Part shown: piece by piece, positions 6,234 through 6,882 of the stretch
How the letters are laid out: every line of letters begins with the position of its first letter
Numbering within the stretch: the first letter of the stretch is position 1
Assembly (NCBI GenBank): GCA_003132905.1
Contig: PKZC01000205.1
Location: 3,170-10,051, forward strand
Length of the DNA stretch: 6,882 nt
From: Bryobacterales bacterium
Lineage (GTDB): Bacteria > Acidobacteriota > Terriglobia > Bryobacterales > Bryobacteraceae
Reading direction: 5' to 3'
The notes under the pieces: generated by a model
What the model was told of the DNA's origin: nothing
The model's database searches: none
What the model saw: only the letters and a program-made list of their open reading frames with translations
Position numbers and translations under genes: made by a program

Positions 6234-6374
6234 TCTTCACCGAATGAGACGCGCGACTAGGGCGGAAGTTGTCGCCCCAGGGCACATTACACCACGCTCA
6301 TTCTACACCGCCGCGCTTCCACCGAACCTCGACTAAAAGGAAGCGGACCTTTCGGCGATATGCTATGGGAAGCC
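6213..6374. promoter_or_regulatory. Divergent sppA-acs intergenic region
   Basis: This 162-bp gap must hold the promoter of sppA (leftward) and probably that of acs (rightward). A minus-strand TAGAAT at 6300-6305 resembles a -10 box for sppA but has no convincing -35. No good plus-strand promoter pair was found by eye. The left end carries the 17-bp duplication and leader ORF, and the right end carries the acs leader with its purine-rich AAAAGGAAG element. Confidence 0.5.
6314..6352 (+). promoter_or_regulatory. Alternative stems over a purine-rich element in the acs leader
   Basis: The purine-rich ribosome-binding-like sequence AAAAGGAAG (6335-6343) can pair in two mutually exclusive ways. 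CGCTTCC (6314-6320) matches GGAAGCG (6339-6345) as a perfect 7-bp stem with an 18-nt loop. Alternatively AAAGG (6336-6340) pairs with CCTTT (6348-6352) around a 7-nt loop. Either fold would hide the element. No known riboswitch class is recognised, and the stems are short enough to be chance. Confidence 0.2.
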
Positions 6375-6882
6375 ATGTCATCGAACGCCATCGATTCCGT
6401 ACTGAACGAACAGCGTGTCTTCGAACCCTCCGACGCGTTCCGCGCCGGCGCTCAAATCAAAAGCCGGGCCGAATACGAGCGCCTCTACAAGGAAGCCAAA
6501 GACGATCCCGAAGCCTTCTGGGCCAAAATCGCGCAAGAACTGCACTGGTTCAAGCCATGGGATCGCGTGCTCGAATGGAAACTGCCATTCGCTAAATGGT
6601 TCCTGGGCGGAGAACTGAACGTCTCCTACAACTGCCTGGACGTGCATCTCGCGCAGCGGGGCCACCAGACGGCTCTCATTTTTGAAGGCGAGCCGGGCGA
6701 TACCCGCCGTTTGAGCTATCGGGAGCTGCACGCGGAGGTTTGCCGCTGCGCCAACGCCCTGATGGCACAGGGCGTGGCCCACGGCGACCGTGTCGTCATC
6801 TACATGCCGCTCGTTCCTCAGATCCTGATCGCCATGCACGCCTGCGCGCGCATCGGCGCGATCCACTCGGTGGTGTTCGGCG
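6375..6882 (+). CDS. acs: Acetyl-CoA synthetase, AMP-forming (3' partial)
   Basis: The frame runs off the window end; 169 residues of a protein normally about 650 aa are visible. Acs activates acetate with ATP to acetyl-AMP and transfers it to CoA in the cytoplasm, feeding acetate into the TCA and glyoxylate cycles. The N-terminal Acs domain is unmistakable: HWFKPWDRVLEW, PFAKWFLGGELNVSYNCLDVHL, then FEGEPGDTRRLSYRELHAEV and the start of the AMP-binding domain with GVAHGDRVVIYMPLVPQ and ACARIGAIHSVVFG. The ATP-binding loop and the regulatory acetylation lysine lie beyond the window. I chose ATG 6375, preceded at short spacing by GGGAAG. An in-frame ATG at 6360 would add MLWEA; its nearest purine-rich element (AAAGGAAG) ends 16 nt away, so it is a weaker candidate. 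Paralogous acyl-CoA synthetases such as propionyl-CoA synthetase are less likely given the NVSYNCLD wording. The gene is divergent from sppA. Confidence 0.95.
   Translation, partial: MSSNAIDSVLNEQRVFEPSDAFRAGAQIKSRAEYERLYKEAKDDPEAFWAKIAQELHWFKPWDRVLEWKLPFAKWFLGGELNVSYNCLDVHLAQRGHQTALIFEGEPGDTRRLSYRELHAEVCRCANALMAQGVAHGDRVVIYMPLVPQILIAMHACARIGAIHSVVFG

Noticed and set aside
6216..6244. TTGAAA at 6216-6221 as a -35 box for acs
   Set aside because: There is no acceptable -10 hexamer at 16-18 bp, and the TTGAAA is part of the sppA start duplication read backwards.
6378..6866. 162-codon open frame antisense to acs
   Set aside because: It is a mirror of the clearly recognised Acs N-terminus and matches no protein family.

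Overview
The window looks like chromosomal DNA from a moderately GC-rich Gram-negative bacterium. An acidobacterium is my best guess, from the style of the SppA and Acs proteins and the presence of a stand-alone PilZ protein. That assignment is inference from memory of families, not a search result. There is no RNA gene, CRISPR array, insertion sequence or transposase.

Layout: (1) 1-3670, plus strand: the 3' part of a very long gene (1222 residues visible, start outside the window) for a protein with two patatin-type lipid acyl hydrolase domains in tandem. The first domain is interrupted by a basic, hydrophobic, relatively AT-rich insertion that probably spans the membrane. (2) 3627-3941, minus strand: a small single-domain PilZ (cyclic-di-GMP receptor type) protein whose 3' end overlaps the patatin gene by 44 bp. 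(3) 3942-4264: an intergenic stretch with short inverted repeats. (4) 4265-4495, plus strand: an unrecognised 76-residue helical protein. (5) 4482-6212, minus strand: a full-length 67K-type signal peptide peptidase SppA with both members of its Ser/Lys dyad. (6) 6213-6374: a divergent intergenic region. (7) 6375 to the window end, plus strand: the N-terminal 169 residues of acetyl-CoA synthetase (Acs).

The five genes alternate in strand (+ - + - +), so no two can be co-transcribed in an ordinary operon, and two convergent pairs overlap at their 3' ends. No shared pathway is evident. Patatin hydrolase, PilZ and SppA could all relate to the envelope, while Acs is central carbon metabolism.

The points most worth a second look are the double-patatin architecture with its split first domain, and the start of sppA. 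There, a 17-bp tandem duplication has created a six-codon leader ORF that carries the good ribosome-binding site and ends in an ATGA overlap with the sppA start codon.
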